Assembly (NCBI GenBank): GCA_015680685.1
Contig: MNCI01004721.1
Location: forward strand, 444,297 to 508,296
Reading direction: 5' to 3'
Source of the DNA: Gnetum montanum
Lineage: Eukaryota; Streptophyta; Gnetopsida; Gnetales; Gnetaceae
Length of the DNA stretch: 64,000 bases
Both the position numbers and the translations under genes were made by a program. Under the pieces are notes generated by a model, which was not told where the DNA came from, searched no databases, and saw only the letters and a list, made by a program, of their open reading frames with translations. Shown piece after piece: positions 12,604 to 24,221 of this stretch (its first letter is position 1; each line of letters opens with the position of its first letter).

Positions 12604-13428
12604 TTAGGTCATATGGGTATCTTCCTTATGGCTGAGTTGAAAGGTATACATACGAAAAATGAAGTGTGCTTGACCATCAGTTGAGATGTTGGTAAAGTTC
12701 TTAGCTACTAGGAAATCCCTGAATGATTTTACTTGTTGCACGTTGAATAAGTTTAGTTTGTTTAGATAATCAAGGTGGTAAATCTTCATGGCACCTAAAA
12801 GGAAGGTGGAGTGGATAATGTAGGGTTCTTCATATAATTTCTAGAATTCTTTTCATTGAGGTATATGTATGGGGTTCTAGTTGAGGATCTTATCTCCTAG
12901 TTGAAAATCCAATTTTCATATCTTAGCATCATGACATTGTTTAGTGTATGCCTTGTGCACTTTATTCACCATAAGAGCTACTTATCTATTCTTATCTAAC
13001 ATATTGAGATTCATAAAAAAATGGTTTTTGTTTTTTTTTTTTGTTTTTGCTAGACTAATGTTAAGGTCAAGCCCATAAGCTATGTTGTAGTTCTGCTTGT
13101 ATGGAAAATTTTGATAGCTTATCATATACTAACTCATAGGAAGAGTAGCCTGTAGGGAGATTTCAAGTGGAGTGATAGGTCCATATGGCATCGTTGAGTT
13201 TCATGCTCTAATCTCACCTCTACCTACTAATGGTCCTAGTAAGGATTCACATGATTTTCCTATTTGTTACTTTTACTTGACCATTCACTTGGGGGTGATA
13301 CAGTGTTATTAGTTCATATTCCACTCCTAAATGTCTCATTAGTGTTCTAAAATTAGCATCTATAAAGTGAGTTCCATTATCAAAACTAATTGTACCAAGC
13401 ATGCCAAACCTATTTACCATAATTTTTT
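12604..13428 (-). pseudogene. E2 integrase, C-terminal half (degenerate)
   Basis: Minus-strand translation gives IMVNRFGMLGTISFDNGTHF (core aspartate region), GVEYELITLYHPQVNGQVKVTNRKI near 13,260-13,350, and a C-terminal end reading VQQVKSFRDF and FRMYTFQLSH near 12,610-12,760. The match to the integrase of E1 and E4 begins exactly where the E3 LTR starts at 13,429. The N-terminal half lies on the same strand beyond E3. Confidence 0.85.
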
Positions 13429-14228
13429 TGATGAGCAGTGAGGTACCCCTATGCTCAACCATACAAATCACAAGTGTTCACGCATGATCCAGTCGAATTC
13501 CGTGGATGGGACTAGTTGTGGCATCTAGATCATTATGCTTTGATCACAGTTTACTATCTTCCCACGTGGACTAGTGGTAGCTTTTTCACATATGGGTTAG
13601 TCCAAAGTGAGGCATATGATGTTGTTCCTAATTCTATGCTACTCCTAATGAAGATAAAGAGATGGATTAATTAAACTAAATGAAATATGTAAAATAAGAT
13701 CTAAACTAGCCTATGGCGATGAGTATCTGCACTTAATCATCTGTACACGTCTTGGACTTCATGAGACCACTTTTGGGATTGCCAAGTGTATGTCACTAGT
13801 TGTGCCAAATGATAACTTTTGGATTACTAAGTATCTACACTTAAACATTCATGATTAAGGCGTAGACATTCCACTTAATAACAAGAATAGTAAATAGCAA
13901 TAAAGCGAAACATTTAACTAAAGAAAGCAACAAATAATTAACAATTAAAGCAATAATAATGTAAGTGGATGTTGCAATGATGGGAGTAATCTCGATCTTT
14001 ATTGCCAATCCTGTAATGTGTCCAAGTACGTCATACTGCAGGCATGCATTGAAAATAACAAACTTTAAAAGAAATTGAAAACTAACTTGAAAACTGACTA
14101 TCAACTACTTACTACCCCATCCATTTGAGCACCCTAGCATCATATTTATAGGTGAGATTCAGATGAGACAACGTCGGGGCTCCAACATCATGTATCTGAC
14201 GCTGGGGCCTTACTATGGTGTCTCATCA
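13429..14228 (-). repeat. E3 3' LTR
   Basis: On the minus strand it begins TGATGAGACACC at 14,228 and ends CTCATCA at 13,429. The TATA motif CCTATAAATATGATGC lies near 14,150. The minus-strand purine tract (GTTGTGGGGGTA) sits just outside at 14,229-14,243, which marks this copy as the 3' LTR. It is about 70 bp shorter than its partner, partly in U3. Confidence 0.88.
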
Positions 14229-14243
14229 TACCCCCACAACTGA
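14229..14243 (-). promoter_or_regulatory. E3 polypurine tract
   Basis: Minus-strand CAGTTGTGGGGGTA abuts the LTR start and is preceded by GACGAGTTTTCATT-like sequence, as in E4 and E5. Confidence 0.75.
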
Positions 14244-14414
14244 ATGAAAACTCATCCTAGAGTTAAACAAAATGAGGAATAAGTTCTTTACAAAATATTG
14301 ACAAGTATGGGATTATTAACTAACTTAACAATAAAAAAGCCTCTTACATGCCACAGTGGTGTAGTAAAAAAATGGGACACATTATTACAAAACAAAATAA
14401 AAGCTCATGTATTA

Positions 14415-17106
14415 CTCAAAGGTGGTGGCTCTTCCATCGATTATTTCCCTTTATCACTAGGCCATTGAAACTTATATTGATTGAGTAAAGCTTGCAACTT
14501 TTCTTCCTTCATCCTTGGGTCAAGCACTGTCCAGGCTACTGTGCTGATGTGTGCTAGTGCCAGTACATCCCAAGGACATGGCAATTGTGGAAACATTTGA
14601 TTTGCTTTTACGTACCATGCTGCAAACTACCGTTGTTCTTCCTCAAAAACCCTAACTTTGTCTTTGAGTTCATGATAATTCATCAAACTACAAGCTAGGT
14701 TCGAGGCTACATCTTTCTATCCCTAATAACCAGCTTTGACCACCTCCAGCTTTGAGTTTGCCACTTGCAACTTTTGCAAAGCATCTTTTCAATCCGCAAA
14801 CTCTTTCTCATACAATGCCTAGGTGGTCGCCACTTGTTTTTCCAGCTCACTTTGAGGATGACCTACTATTAATATAGTAAGGTTGGCATATCTAAGGTTA
14901 GCCAATGTCATGTACTCTTTTAAATCCTCTATTTGCAAGTCTTTGTTTTTGACTTCCACTTGTTGGACCATGGCATAACTATCCAAGATGACCTACCATT
15001 TAGAATTTTGCAATGACAAGAAGCTAGTGTAGGCCTTGGTCATCTTGATTTCCTTCTCATTGATTTCCTTATACATGCCAACTTGGTTAGAGAAGTGTTC
15101 TTTTAATTTTTCATGCTTTTTAGCCTTGTTTTGCCATGCACTAATCTTGATTACTAACTTTTGGCAAATAGCACATACCTCCTCAATGGAGAGGGTTCTA
15201 TTTTCTCAATCTAATCTACTAATATCCTAGTTGACCCTTACCAATTATTCTCACAATTGATGAAAACTTTCTTCTAAGATGTTCTTTTGTCTTTCTACAA
15301 TGGTCAATTGGGAGTTCTCTACCGTGAGCTTCTTATTTTCCTCATGAATATAGTTAGTGTCTTTTTATACACATGAGATTGTGCATCTGTAGCAAAGGCA
15401 TTCCAAACCACTGTCTCCTTCTCTCACTTGGCAACTGCTTTCTCTTTTTCTAGCTTGATGAGCTCCTTTGTTCTGAATTGCTCATAGCTCATAGGGTAGA
15501 TAGCTCTTCTTGCAATCTCTATATCTTAGCTTCTACATGTTCTACCTTGACTTCTGCCATTACCACCTTTTCTTTGGTAGTGATGAGGTTTGATTGAGCT
15601 ACAATGACATCACTAGCAATGTCAAACAAAGTGGTCATCACTTAACCCATCTATAGCAAATAATCAGGCATGTCCTCATGCATTGCAAGAGTCATTGAGT
15701 TTCTAGCCAACATATGTGCATCTCTAGTTCCTACCAGATTAATCGAAGGTACAATAGGAAAATTAAACGACTCTTTGATGTGATCAGTGATCACCTCTGC
15801 TATGCTCGCTGCATCCTCATATTGTAGCACCACGACTGTGTCACCTTCTCCAATTTCTAATGTGACTTAAAAGAATGCAACATTTCTAGAGATTTGGCAT
15901 GATCTTTGAGATCCACCTCCTCCTGACTATATTGAGATCTCTCCCCTCATTGGGTTAGTTGATACGGTGGACTGTACGACATCATCCATAACTCAAAAGA
16001 GATTGGCCTCATCCCTGCTTCCCTAGCTAACAATTTCAGCAATCCTCTATAGGTGGCTCATTGATGGTCTATAATCTTGTAGTGATGGTGGCAAAGCTGG
16101 TGCTTCTGAACATTACTTAGGCTCTTCTTGCATTTCTATTCTTGGTTCTTCCTCCTTTTTAGCTTCTTACACTTTACTAGAATCTTTTCTTAGTGTTGTG
16201 ATTTTTAGGAGTTTTGTAAAGGAGGTGTGTTGAGCATTCCTAGGGATATCATTGGTATATCCTAAGATTCCGATAAGCTTGCACAGCTTTCTAATCAGAT
16301 AGGGAAACAAAAGTGTTAGTCTTGCTGATTTCATTTCTTTGAACTACTGTTGGATTTCTGTGAAGTAATATTGAGGAAGATAGACTAAAAATTTTTCCAT
16401 TGGAATGGCACTTCCACTAGCCACATAAGTCAAGATTCGATTGAGCCCTTTGGTAGAAAATAGGTTGTACATCCCAATCTTAAAGTAGGTTCTCTCTTCC
16501 AAAGTCATTTCATGGTATGACTTGTCTTCTTTATCGTACGCTCGTCTTAACCATAATTTCTTTATTTTTGGGTTAGATTTGGTGGATAGGTGAGCAACCT
16601 TGGCCCCTTCATTGGGCAGGTTAAGTGCTACAGCAATGTCCTTGATTGAGTAAGAGAAAATCACCCTACAAATATTAATAGTTATGCCTTCATCTTTGTT
16701 ATGCTAGAATTGATGGACTTCACCTAGGTACCATTCACCACTATTGGACAAGATAGGCCACAATGGGGATGCTTGAGTTGCATCTGCACCACCTCTAGAG
16801 CAAACTCCACGAATGAACCAAAGTTTATTTTCACAATGATCAAAGCCAATGTGGATTTCTTCAACGTGGCAACAAGGTAGTCGGGGGGCAACATGAGATG
16901 TTGTCCCTATTCGGGGGCTGGTACTTCTTCCACCTCTCCTTAGGTTGATTTCCTAGTAGTAGGGGCCTCTTAATGGATACTAAAAGACTAGGCCTCCTGT
17001 TTAGCATCTTCCTCATGTTCTCCTTGTTGGCCACGAACACCATGTGGATGTTTAGTGACGCTCTACAAGGGTTCACACTAAGCATGTCTTTTGTGACCAT
17101 CTGCAA
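14415..17106 (-). pseudogene. E3 ORF2: globular head plus long coiled coil (degenerate)
   Basis: Minus-strand reading starts ATGGTCACAAAAG at 17,106, directly after TTGCAG. The head contains WYLGEVHQF, then FSYSIKDIAVALNLPNEGAK (16,600-16,664) and RTYFKIGMYNLFSTKGLNRI near 16,430-16,500. The middle contains DHIKESFNFPIVPSINLVG (15,720-15,800). The rest is Glu/Lys/Gln-rich coiled coil, ending in SMEEPPPLSNT near 14,430. Each block has a counterpart in ORF2 of E5, often with identical residues. The head recalls the putative plant transposon protein domain found in some Athila-type elements (from memory, low confidence). The function is unknown. Stops and frameshifts show this copy is dead. Confidence 0.75.
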
Positions 17107-17539
17107 CTAGTTCACCCTAACCTTGGTAATCCCCCAAAAAGTATCTATCTCTTCTATGACCCATTGCAACTAATTCCTTTTTTATTACTTGTGGCTTAAA
17201 ATAATGGTTATGGGCCTGTGGGTTACAAAAATTGGACATCTAGCATTATCATTAGTGATTTTGCATTATAATTTCTAAGGTTTTTAACATCCTTACCCTT
17301 ATGATACCTTCTGGGCAATAGCAAATTTTAGCAAATCAACATAAAGTTTGCACACAAGCACCCCTCCCCCCCTCCAACGACTAAGTTGAACACTCTAGGT
17401 TTAGATAGATTTGAATAGCATGGAAATCAAAGCATTAGAGAGCTAAATATTGCAAGTGGAAGATGGATGCGCATAGCTCTAAGTCACGAGAAAAATTTCA
17501 ACAACTCCCCTAGTAGCAAATGAGAAAAATGAAGTTCTA

Positions 17540-17660
17540 ATTTTTGTGGGGGTTGTATTTATATTATTTTTAAGACTCGATGTTGTGTACACAATGTTGA
17601 TTTAGATCCAACGTCGAGTACATGACATCAAGGTCCAAAAATTTTGATTTTATGGGGCCA
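17540..17660 (-). promoter_or_regulatory. E3 internal promoter-like module upstream of ORF2
   Basis: On the minus strand, short repeats including CAACATTGTGTAC and ACGTTGGAT are followed by a TATA-like AATATAAATAC at about 17,560. CAACATTGTGTAC recurs exactly in U3 of this element's own 5' LTR (near 22,065-22,080). The module lies about 450 bp before the ORF2 ATG. At the same place E5 has a different repeat, which matches its own LTR. Promoter activity is inference. Confidence 0.5.
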
Positions 17661-17699
17661 ATGAACATAAAAATAGAAGCTTTGGGAGTGGTTGGAAGG

Positions 17700-18990
17700 T
17701 TTAAAGTTAAGTTTGGTATTTTGGGTAAGTAAAAAATTAATTGGAGGCACCAAAAGTATGATAGGGTGAAGTCGTCAATGTGAAAAGTACAAGAATGAGC
17801 ATTTTAATAAGGGAAATTAGAAAATATATCAATTTGAGCAAGAAAAAATGCGTTGATACATTCATAATAAGGGAAATTAGAAAATATATCAATTTGATTG
17901 CTTGGAATGTGAAAAATAGTGTGGTTAGGTGAAACAAGTACAAGATGCAAAAGTTATGCAAGTAGATCCTCCCCAAAGTAGGCTCTAGCCTATGATCCCT
18001 TATGGAACCACACCTATAATGTTCGTAGGTACTAGAGGGGTTGAATGTAATGCATACCTATGAAACAACAAAACAAACCTATTAATCCAACAAATTGAGA
18101 TAAAAAAACTCTATGTTACACACAACCACAAGTTATGAACATCCAAATAACGAGATGAGATGGATTGTAGAAGGGATCATAGAAATTAGGACATGAGGTG
18201 GCTTACCATGGTCACAATGAAACCTTGTGTGTTATTAATGGTTAAATAACCATGAGGCTGGCTTTCCAAGATTCAAACCAAGTCCATACCACCTTTTAGT
18301 GACATTGCATCATTTCTTCCCATCAACAAACAACCATAAGACTATCAAAGTCATGAGGAGTAACATCACTTGGCATTTTGTCTAGGGGAGGAGCATAATT
18401 ATGGCACAATTATTGGTTTTTTTATGGTTCTGAGAAGTTGCCAACCTTCAAGCATGGGTACATATTATTCCAGTGGGTCCATAGAAGTTTATTCAGTGTC
18501 ATGTTAAGTTGCTCTTACTCCCATTTTTCATTAGATCTACAAGGATATGGTTACAACCTCATCAACATGATAGAATATACAAAATTAGTAGCCAAAGAAA
18601 ATGCACAAATCCCCTTGATGTTACACCCTTTACATTCCACCTTGGTTTTGCACTCTTTTGTCTAGAAAAAAGGATTATAAAGTTACTTTTAGTTGGATGA
18701 TGGAAAAGATTACCATTATGACCAGAGAAAGAACCTTTTATTAATGAAATGGGTGGATGAATGTTATGGTCTTAATGTTTGAATAATCAGTCCCTTATGA
18801 CTCGAAAACATAGAGAAAAACCTCACCTCAATGGACGACATGATCAATAGTGAGATTACATACAAAGAAAATTAAAATGACAACTAGAAAAAGTAGAAAA
18901 AATAGGAAAATGATAAAAAATTTGTAAAATAAAACGATAAAAAGCACTTTAAAATCCTAAAGATCAGAATGGGAGGTAACCCCTATGACT
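17700..18990 (-). other. E3 non-coding stretch between gag and ORF2
   Basis: No ORF is conserved with E5. Shared blocks are present: minus-strand CCTACTTTGGGGAGGATC near 17,948-17,980, AAATGCCAAGTGAT near 18,370 and CCATGCTTGAAGG near 18,450. A 60-bp tandem duplication around AAGGGAAATTAGAAAATA lies at 17,803-17,896. Confidence 0.65.
17803..17896. repeat. 60-bp-spaced tandem duplication
   Basis: TTAATAAGGGAAATTAG and the following AAAATATATCAATTTGA at 17,804-17,837 recur at 17,864-17,897 with almost no change. This is a local duplication within E3 that I did not find in E5. Confidence 0.8.
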
Positions 18991-19958
18991 AAACATTTGG
19001 TTATGGCTAGGATTAGTAAGTGGATGAATAGGATTCATGCATGTTTGAAAAATTGGAAACCTTTCATGCCCTAGCCATTAGGTGCCTGTTGGTGGTGTGG
19101 TGGCTAGGTAGAAAAATTTTTGGTCACACACATGATTGTTATATGTATGATGGATTAGGATATGAGTTTTGTTAACATTATGGATGACTGGCCTACAATT
19201 GCACCCCTAAGCATGAGATGGTATGCATGGATTCATTTTTCTCCCTACATTTGGAGATTCATTGGTTAGATGTGGGATTAGAGTATTGGTAGATGGTGGC
19301 CTTTGTATATAATCCAAGGACATTGGTTGAGACAAGAAAGGTGATGCATAAGGTTGGCCTTATGCTGGCTTGGATGATGTGGTGGGTCCATGCATGGTTT
19401 TCCTTGGCTTATAGCCTTTCCTCCAGAAGGAACATTTTAGACATTGCAGTTGGGACCCACTAGTGTTAGCATGTCTTTACACATTTGCAACATAAGTGGC
19501 ACTCATTGGTTGATATTGTGGAGCTGGACTTGCCTAAATTACTAGTGATGGCGTTGAAGGAGGTGGATTATGAAAATATTATGGATAAGTTGGATGGTAA
19601 GAGGCATGAGGTGGTGATCTTTCAGGGGATTTCATGTATTGATGGTACCCGGGAGAGTGGTAATGGCGATTTGAAGTGGAGGATGCAAAACTAGTTAAAG
19701 AAATAGGGTGTTGAACATAATAGCCATGCGTTTTCGATGGATATGGCTGATGTGGTGGTGGCCTCCCCCATGACTGTGGTTGTTGCCACTATGGTTTAGG
19801 ACCATGTTGAGGCTAGTAATAAGTCCCCCTAGGATGGTATGATTAGTTGTGAGACTATCTAAAATTACGTTGTGGGAGAGGAATTCTCTCGAGCATGCAC
19901 TTTTGCACAAACTTTGAATTCAAGGCACTTGCCCAATACTCTTGTAGATGCAACAATA
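18990..19958 (-). pseudogene. E3 gag, C-terminal part and tail (degenerate)
   Basis: Minus-strand reading from 19,958 matches the E5 gag tail starting at about 39,865 (LHLQEYWASALNSKFVQK here, LHLYEHWESTLHPEFIQR there). A QPQSWGRPPP segment follows near 19,760, then a decayed proline-rich tail to about 18,990. It joins the rest of gag only across the N-flanked block at 19,960-20,523, which is in the opposite orientation. Confidence 0.75.
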
Positions 19959-19959
19959 N

Positions 19960-20523
19960 AAATGTGGTATAGATTGTTGAGACCAAACTTAATCTGATGA
20001 TGGTCCACAATGTTAAAACTTTTCAATGAGAGATACCAAAACTATAAAAGAGTGTTCAATCTAAGGAGAAAAATCCAAGAGTGGAAACAAGAATAACATG
20101 AACTCTTGGACATTGCCTTAGATAGATATTATGCCTTACTGAATTGATGCTTAGGCCATGGATTCTCTAAGGAAGAGCAACTTTACCACATCATAGATGT
20201 GCTTCGTAATGAAACAAGGACGACCCTTAGGATGTATGTCCTAGGGCAATTATACGAGCTTCAAGCCCATCAAATCAAAGAGCTAATAGAGTGTGTGGAA
20301 AAAGACAAAAGAGAGATGTGCAAATGGGAGAATGTCAAGAAACATCATTGGGACCCAACTCTTTAATCGAAGGAGATCCAAAATTATGGTAAGAAAATGA
20401 TACTACTCTCGATAAGGTGATTCCACAATGAACTTTGCTAATAGAGGAGTCTATTGCTGATCTAGAAGCAAAGTTTAATAGGATGTCTAAATGGACAGAT
20501 GAGAACATCACAACTCTTATTGA
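19960..20523 (+). pseudogene. E3 gag middle, inverted block between two Ns
   Basis: Plus-strand reading gives WYRLLRPNLI, MLKLFNERYQNYKRVFNLRRK and RTTLRMYVLGQLYELQAHQ, i.e. the capsid part of gag. It is collinear with E5 39,143-39,705. The flanks on both sides are the neighbouring gag parts but on the minus strand. Single Ns sit exactly at both edges (19,959 and 20,524). Flipping the block restores gag order with gaps of roughly 100 and 160 bp relative to E5, so a mis-oriented contig is the simplest explanation. Confidence 0.85.
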
Positions 20524-20524
20524 N

Positions 20525-21118
20525 TCCTACTGCAAATTTTGGAATATTACTCATGTCAAGCTTAGGTAGTCAACTCTTTTTGTGATGCTTGTGAGATATC
20601 TTAATGGCCTCTATGATATGCATTAGGCTCTTAGTGACCAATAGGGGTTCATTGTCACTAAACAAATTGTGAGGGAAGTTTCTATGTTCATGGTGTCCTC
20701 TTTGAATTTTCCCATGGGTTTGATTCTGATTTTTTATCTGACCCTTTAATGGAGCTCTATCTCTATGCCTACGTCCCTTTTTGTTAGAACTAGATATTGA
20801 AGGGAAAGAGGAAGATGATGAACTAGAAGAATTACCATGGCTTCTATGGTGTTCCTTGAGGTCCCTTAATTTATCGTTTCTGGTTTTCGAGAAGGTCTTA
20901 GGCCTTGAGGCCTCCCCTAGTTTAGGACCTATGTCATCTCCTCCAAGATTGTCTACCTTAGATGAATGTAGTCTTTGAGTGTCATCAGGGTGGTCATGAT
21001 CATAAGAAACCCCTACATAAGGTTTATCACTCCAATATTTTTCATCATATATCTTGTTAGTTCTCCAATGAATGTGTCTGCTATACAGCGCATAGTCACT
21101 TTCGTGTGAGAGAGACAT
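20525..21118 (-). pseudogene. E3 gag, N-terminal part
   Basis: An open minus-strand frame of 182 codons starts MSLSHESDYALYSRHIHWRT. It has an acidic His/Asp-rich stretch, a run of eight serines near residue 100 and a basic Lys/Arg/His stretch, and ends LLVTKSLMHIIEAIKIS. E5 gag starts MPLLQDYDNATSSKEVHWIT and has the same NEPLLVTKSL end, so the start at 21,118 is credible. The Ser-run followed by an Arg-rich stretch also occurs in gag of E2 and E4. The frame is stopped shortly before the N at 20,524. Confidence 0.8.
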
Positions 21119-21224
21119 TATTCATGGTTTATGGTGTGTATGAATCAATAGCTTTTGAATGATATATCATTAATACCTTTTATATCGATCGTGTATAATA
21201 TAAAAAATCTAGATAACTAGCACC

Positions 21225-21244
21225 ATCCCTAGTAATAGCACCAA
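21225..21244 (-). promoter_or_regulatory. E3 primer binding site (tRNA-Asp-like)
   Basis: Minus-strand TTGGTGCTATTACTAGGGA directly follows the LTR end. The bases after it (GGTGCTAGTTATCTAGAT) are the same as after the PBS of E5, confirming the family link. Confidence 0.7.
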
Positions 21245-22116
21245 TGATGAGCAGTGAGGTACCCCTACACTCACCCATACAAATCATAAGTGTTCACGCA
21301 TGATTTGGTTGAACTTTGTGGGTGGGACTAGTTGTGGCATCTAGATTGTTATGCTTTGATCATAGTTCGTTGTCTTTTCACTTGGACTAGTGGTAGCTTT
21401 GTCATGTGTGGTTTAGTCCAAAGTGAGGCATATGATGTTGTTCCTAATTCTATGCTACTCCTGATGACGATAAAGAGATGGATTAATTAAACTAAATGAA
21501 TGATATAAAATAAGATCTAAACTAGCCTATGGTGATGAGTATCCACACTTAATCGTCCATACATGTCTTGGACTTTGCGAGACCACTTCTGGGATTGCCA
21601 AGTGTACATCACTGGTTGTGCCAAATGATACAGTTTTGGATTACCAAGTATCTACACTTAAATGTTTGTGATTAAGGTGTACGCATTTCGCTTAATAAAA
21701 AATAGTAAATAGCAATAAAGGAAATTATTTAACTAAAGAAAGCAGTAAATAATTAACAATTAAAGAAATAATGATTTAAGTGGATCTTGCAATGATGGGA
21801 GTGATCTTGATCTTTATTGCCAATCATGTAACATGTCCAAGTACATCACACTTAAACAAAGATTTCGTACTATTACAAAAATCACACTGCGGGCATGCAC
21901 TAGAAATAACATACTTTAAAGAAAAGAAACTAAAAAATAACTTGAAAATTGACTATCAACTACTTGCTACCCCCTCCATTTGAGCACCCTAGCATCATAT
22001 TTATAGGCAAGATTCAGATGAGGCAATGTTAGGTACGTGATGTCTCTTATTGGCTCCAATGTCGGGTACACAATGTTGCATATTCGACATCGGCGTCTTA
22101 CTATGGTGTCTCATCA
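21245..22116 (-). repeat. E3 5' LTR
   Basis: On the minus strand it starts TGATGAGACACC at 22,116 and ends CTCATCA at 21,245. TATA motif CCTATAAATATGATGC near 22,000. U3 holds GATGTCGAATATGC and CAACATTGTGTACCCGAC-type repeats that reappear in the internal module at 17,540-17,660. It is collinear with 13,429-14,228, with small indels. Confidence 0.88.
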
Positions 22117-22700
22117 TTATTAAAAAAAACTTACCATGGTCATGAATGGACAATCTGTTACTATTGTATTCTTGGATGTGATGGGGCCCATGAAATAAAT
22201 TTTCCATAGATCAAAAGATTTCAATGATTGGATCCATTATTGAGAATTCTCAAGCCTCACAATCATTCCTCCATCTCTTTGGCATTGCTCACAGAAATTG
22301 GCAAAGCAATTTGCATTTCTAAAAATTATAGGTAAAAAATATCCTACCATGAGGATTTTGATGGTTGTTCTTCTTCCTACATAGGGACCTCCATAAGGCT
22401 CCTCATATACATCTTGGAGAGTTTGGATTTAATCTTCATCAAGAATGCCCTCTACATAGATCTTATACAGTTTGCCCTCTACATAGATCTTATAGAGTTT
22501 GCCCTCTAACTCCATGTAGTACTTAACTTGGTGAAGCAAGTGTTACTTTTTCTTCCTATCTTATTCAATATGGAACTCATGTGTAAATAAATATGAGAGG
22601 AATTCTATGTACCATGGTTTGGCTACATTTGTTGTGGCCATCATTGCCTTTACAAAAATCATCTCCTTGGGAAACTGATCAAAATGAGGCTCTTTATCAA
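22117..22700 (-). pseudogene. E2 integrase, N-terminal half (degenerate)
   Basis: Minus-strand reading gives TLQDVYEEPYGGPYVGRRT, ILMVGYFLPIIF, FCEQCQRDGGM (zinc segment) and LWKIYFMGPIT, then decays before the E3 junction. It is the upstream partner of 12,604-13,428. A 27-bp unit with CCCTCTACATAGATC is repeated at 22,446-22,507. Confidence 0.8.
22446..22507. repeat. 27-bp tandem repeat in E2 integrase
   Basis: TGCCCTCTACATAGATCTTA begins at 22,446 and again at 22,473, with a partial third unit (TGCCCTCTA) at 22,500. The unit length is a multiple of three. Confidence 0.85.
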
Positions 22701-24060
22701 CCTTGTTGTCCCATCTTAACTAAGAAAAATGATCTACAATAATATTATTTGTTTCTTTTCTATCAATTATTATAAGATTCAATTCTTGTAAGATCACTAG
22801 CCACCGTATGATATGAGGGCTAACTGCTAACTTGTTCATCAGGAAATGTATTACACTATGTACAAAGATTGATATCCAAGCACATAGTATCTAAATTTCT
22901 CTAGGATGTACAACACAACTATTAGCTCCTTCTCTATTATGGTGTAGTTCAATTGTGCACCTATAGTTCTTCTACTTATATAACGGATATAGTATGGACA
23001 TTTCTTATCATCCAATTGTGTAAGCACAGCTACCAAGGCAAAGTTGGATATGTTTATCATGATATATAATGATTTGGACTAATCAAGAACTCATAGAATT
23101 ATAGTTTCTACAAGCTTATTCTTCAAAATTTGAAATGCATGTTCACATTCTTTGCTCCATTTAAAGGATGCATCCTTTTTTATCAACTCTACTAGTGGTT
23201 TGGCAATTTTGAAAAATTCTTAATAAATCTCCTATAGTAGGTTGTATGTTTAATGAATGATTAAACTTCTTTTACTGTTTGTGGCTATTACATTATTCCT
23301 TTGATTACTCTTACCTTTTGTGGATCCACCTCAATCCCTTTTTTCAAAACTTTATGCCCTAGGACAATGTCCTTCTAAACCATCAAATGACTCTTCTACT
23401 AGTTGAGCTTAAAATTTGTCTTCACACATTGTTTCAATACTAGCTTAAGACAATCTAGTACTTTCTCAAATTCTAATCCATAGGTAGAGAAGTCACCCAT
23501 GAAGACTTCCATACCACTACCAATATGTTACTAAAAGATTCTATGGATAATTCATTTGAAGGTTGCAGGTGCATTGCATAAGCCTAACGACATCTTCTTA
23601 TATGAAAAAGTCCCCAAAGGACTTACGAATGGTATCTTGGCCTAGTCTTCTTAGGCTATTTGTATTTGATTATAGCCATTGTAGCCATCCAAAATGCTAT
23701 AATACTTGTGGCCTCTAATGATGTCCAATACTTAATCCACAAATGGTAATAAAAAATAGTCCTTAAAGATTTCCATACTCAACATCCTAAAGTCAATACA
23801 AATTTTCCATTGTTCATCTTTCTTAAGCACAATAACTAGTGGGCTCACCCAATTACTATCTACTACAAGATAGATGAATATAACTTGTAGAAGTTTATAC
23901 ACCTCCTTCTTTACTACCTACTTCAGTTTAGGGTTCAGTCTTCTTTGTGGCAATTTCTTTAGCTTAATGGTATAGTCTATGTAGATTCTAAACTAGCATA
24001 TGAGTGGATCAATACTTGCGATTTTATCATATGACTAGCAAAGGCTATTGGACATATTTT
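22700..24060 (-). pseudogene. E2 reverse transcriptase and RNase H (degenerate)
   Basis: RT on the minus strand includes WVSPLVIVLKKDEQW near 23,830, KMSLGLCNAPATF near 23,570-23,600 and the catalytic segment MEVFMGDFSTYG at about 23,480-23,515, where the first aspartate of the usual MDDF has become Gly. RNase H follows: LNYTIIEKELIVVLYILEKFRYY at 22,885-22,955. Several stops interrupt both domains. Confidence 0.85.
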
Positions 24061-24221
24061 TATCACATTCATAAACTAGGCATTTATGATTACCAGTTTG
24101 CCATTTCTTAGGAATATATACTCAAGGAATTCTAGTAATGTTTTTAGCTTCAAGGGTTCTAGTTTAGACTTAGAAATTTTGAACACTCCCCAATCTATTT
24201 CTGCTTCTTTTTTAAGTTCTT

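Larger units (their letters stand above)
11063..13428 (-). mobile_element. E2, distal part: integrase end and 3' tail of a gypsy element
   Basis: Read on the minus strand, this continues the integrase that breaks off at 22,117 and then runs into the non-coding tail. Two GGGTAACATGTCTTTC blocks (near 11,937 and 12,039) are inverted versions of the tail motif seen in E1 and E4. No 3' LTR was found; the segment stops at the edge of E1. E2 is the host of the E3 insertion. Confidence 0.8.
13429..22116 (-). mobile_element. E3: pol-less gypsy-like element nested in E2
   Basis: Two related LTRs (13,429-14,228 and 21,245-22,116) bracket a minus-strand interior with gag, a long non-coding stretch, a promoter-like module and a second ORF (ORF2). 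I find no protease, RT, RNase H or integrase. The layout matches E5 block by block, so the lack of pol is a shared family property, not a private deletion. Flanking 5-mers TTTTT (13,424-13,428) and TTATT (22,117-22,121) match at four of five bases. It splits the integrase of E2. Confidence 0.85.
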
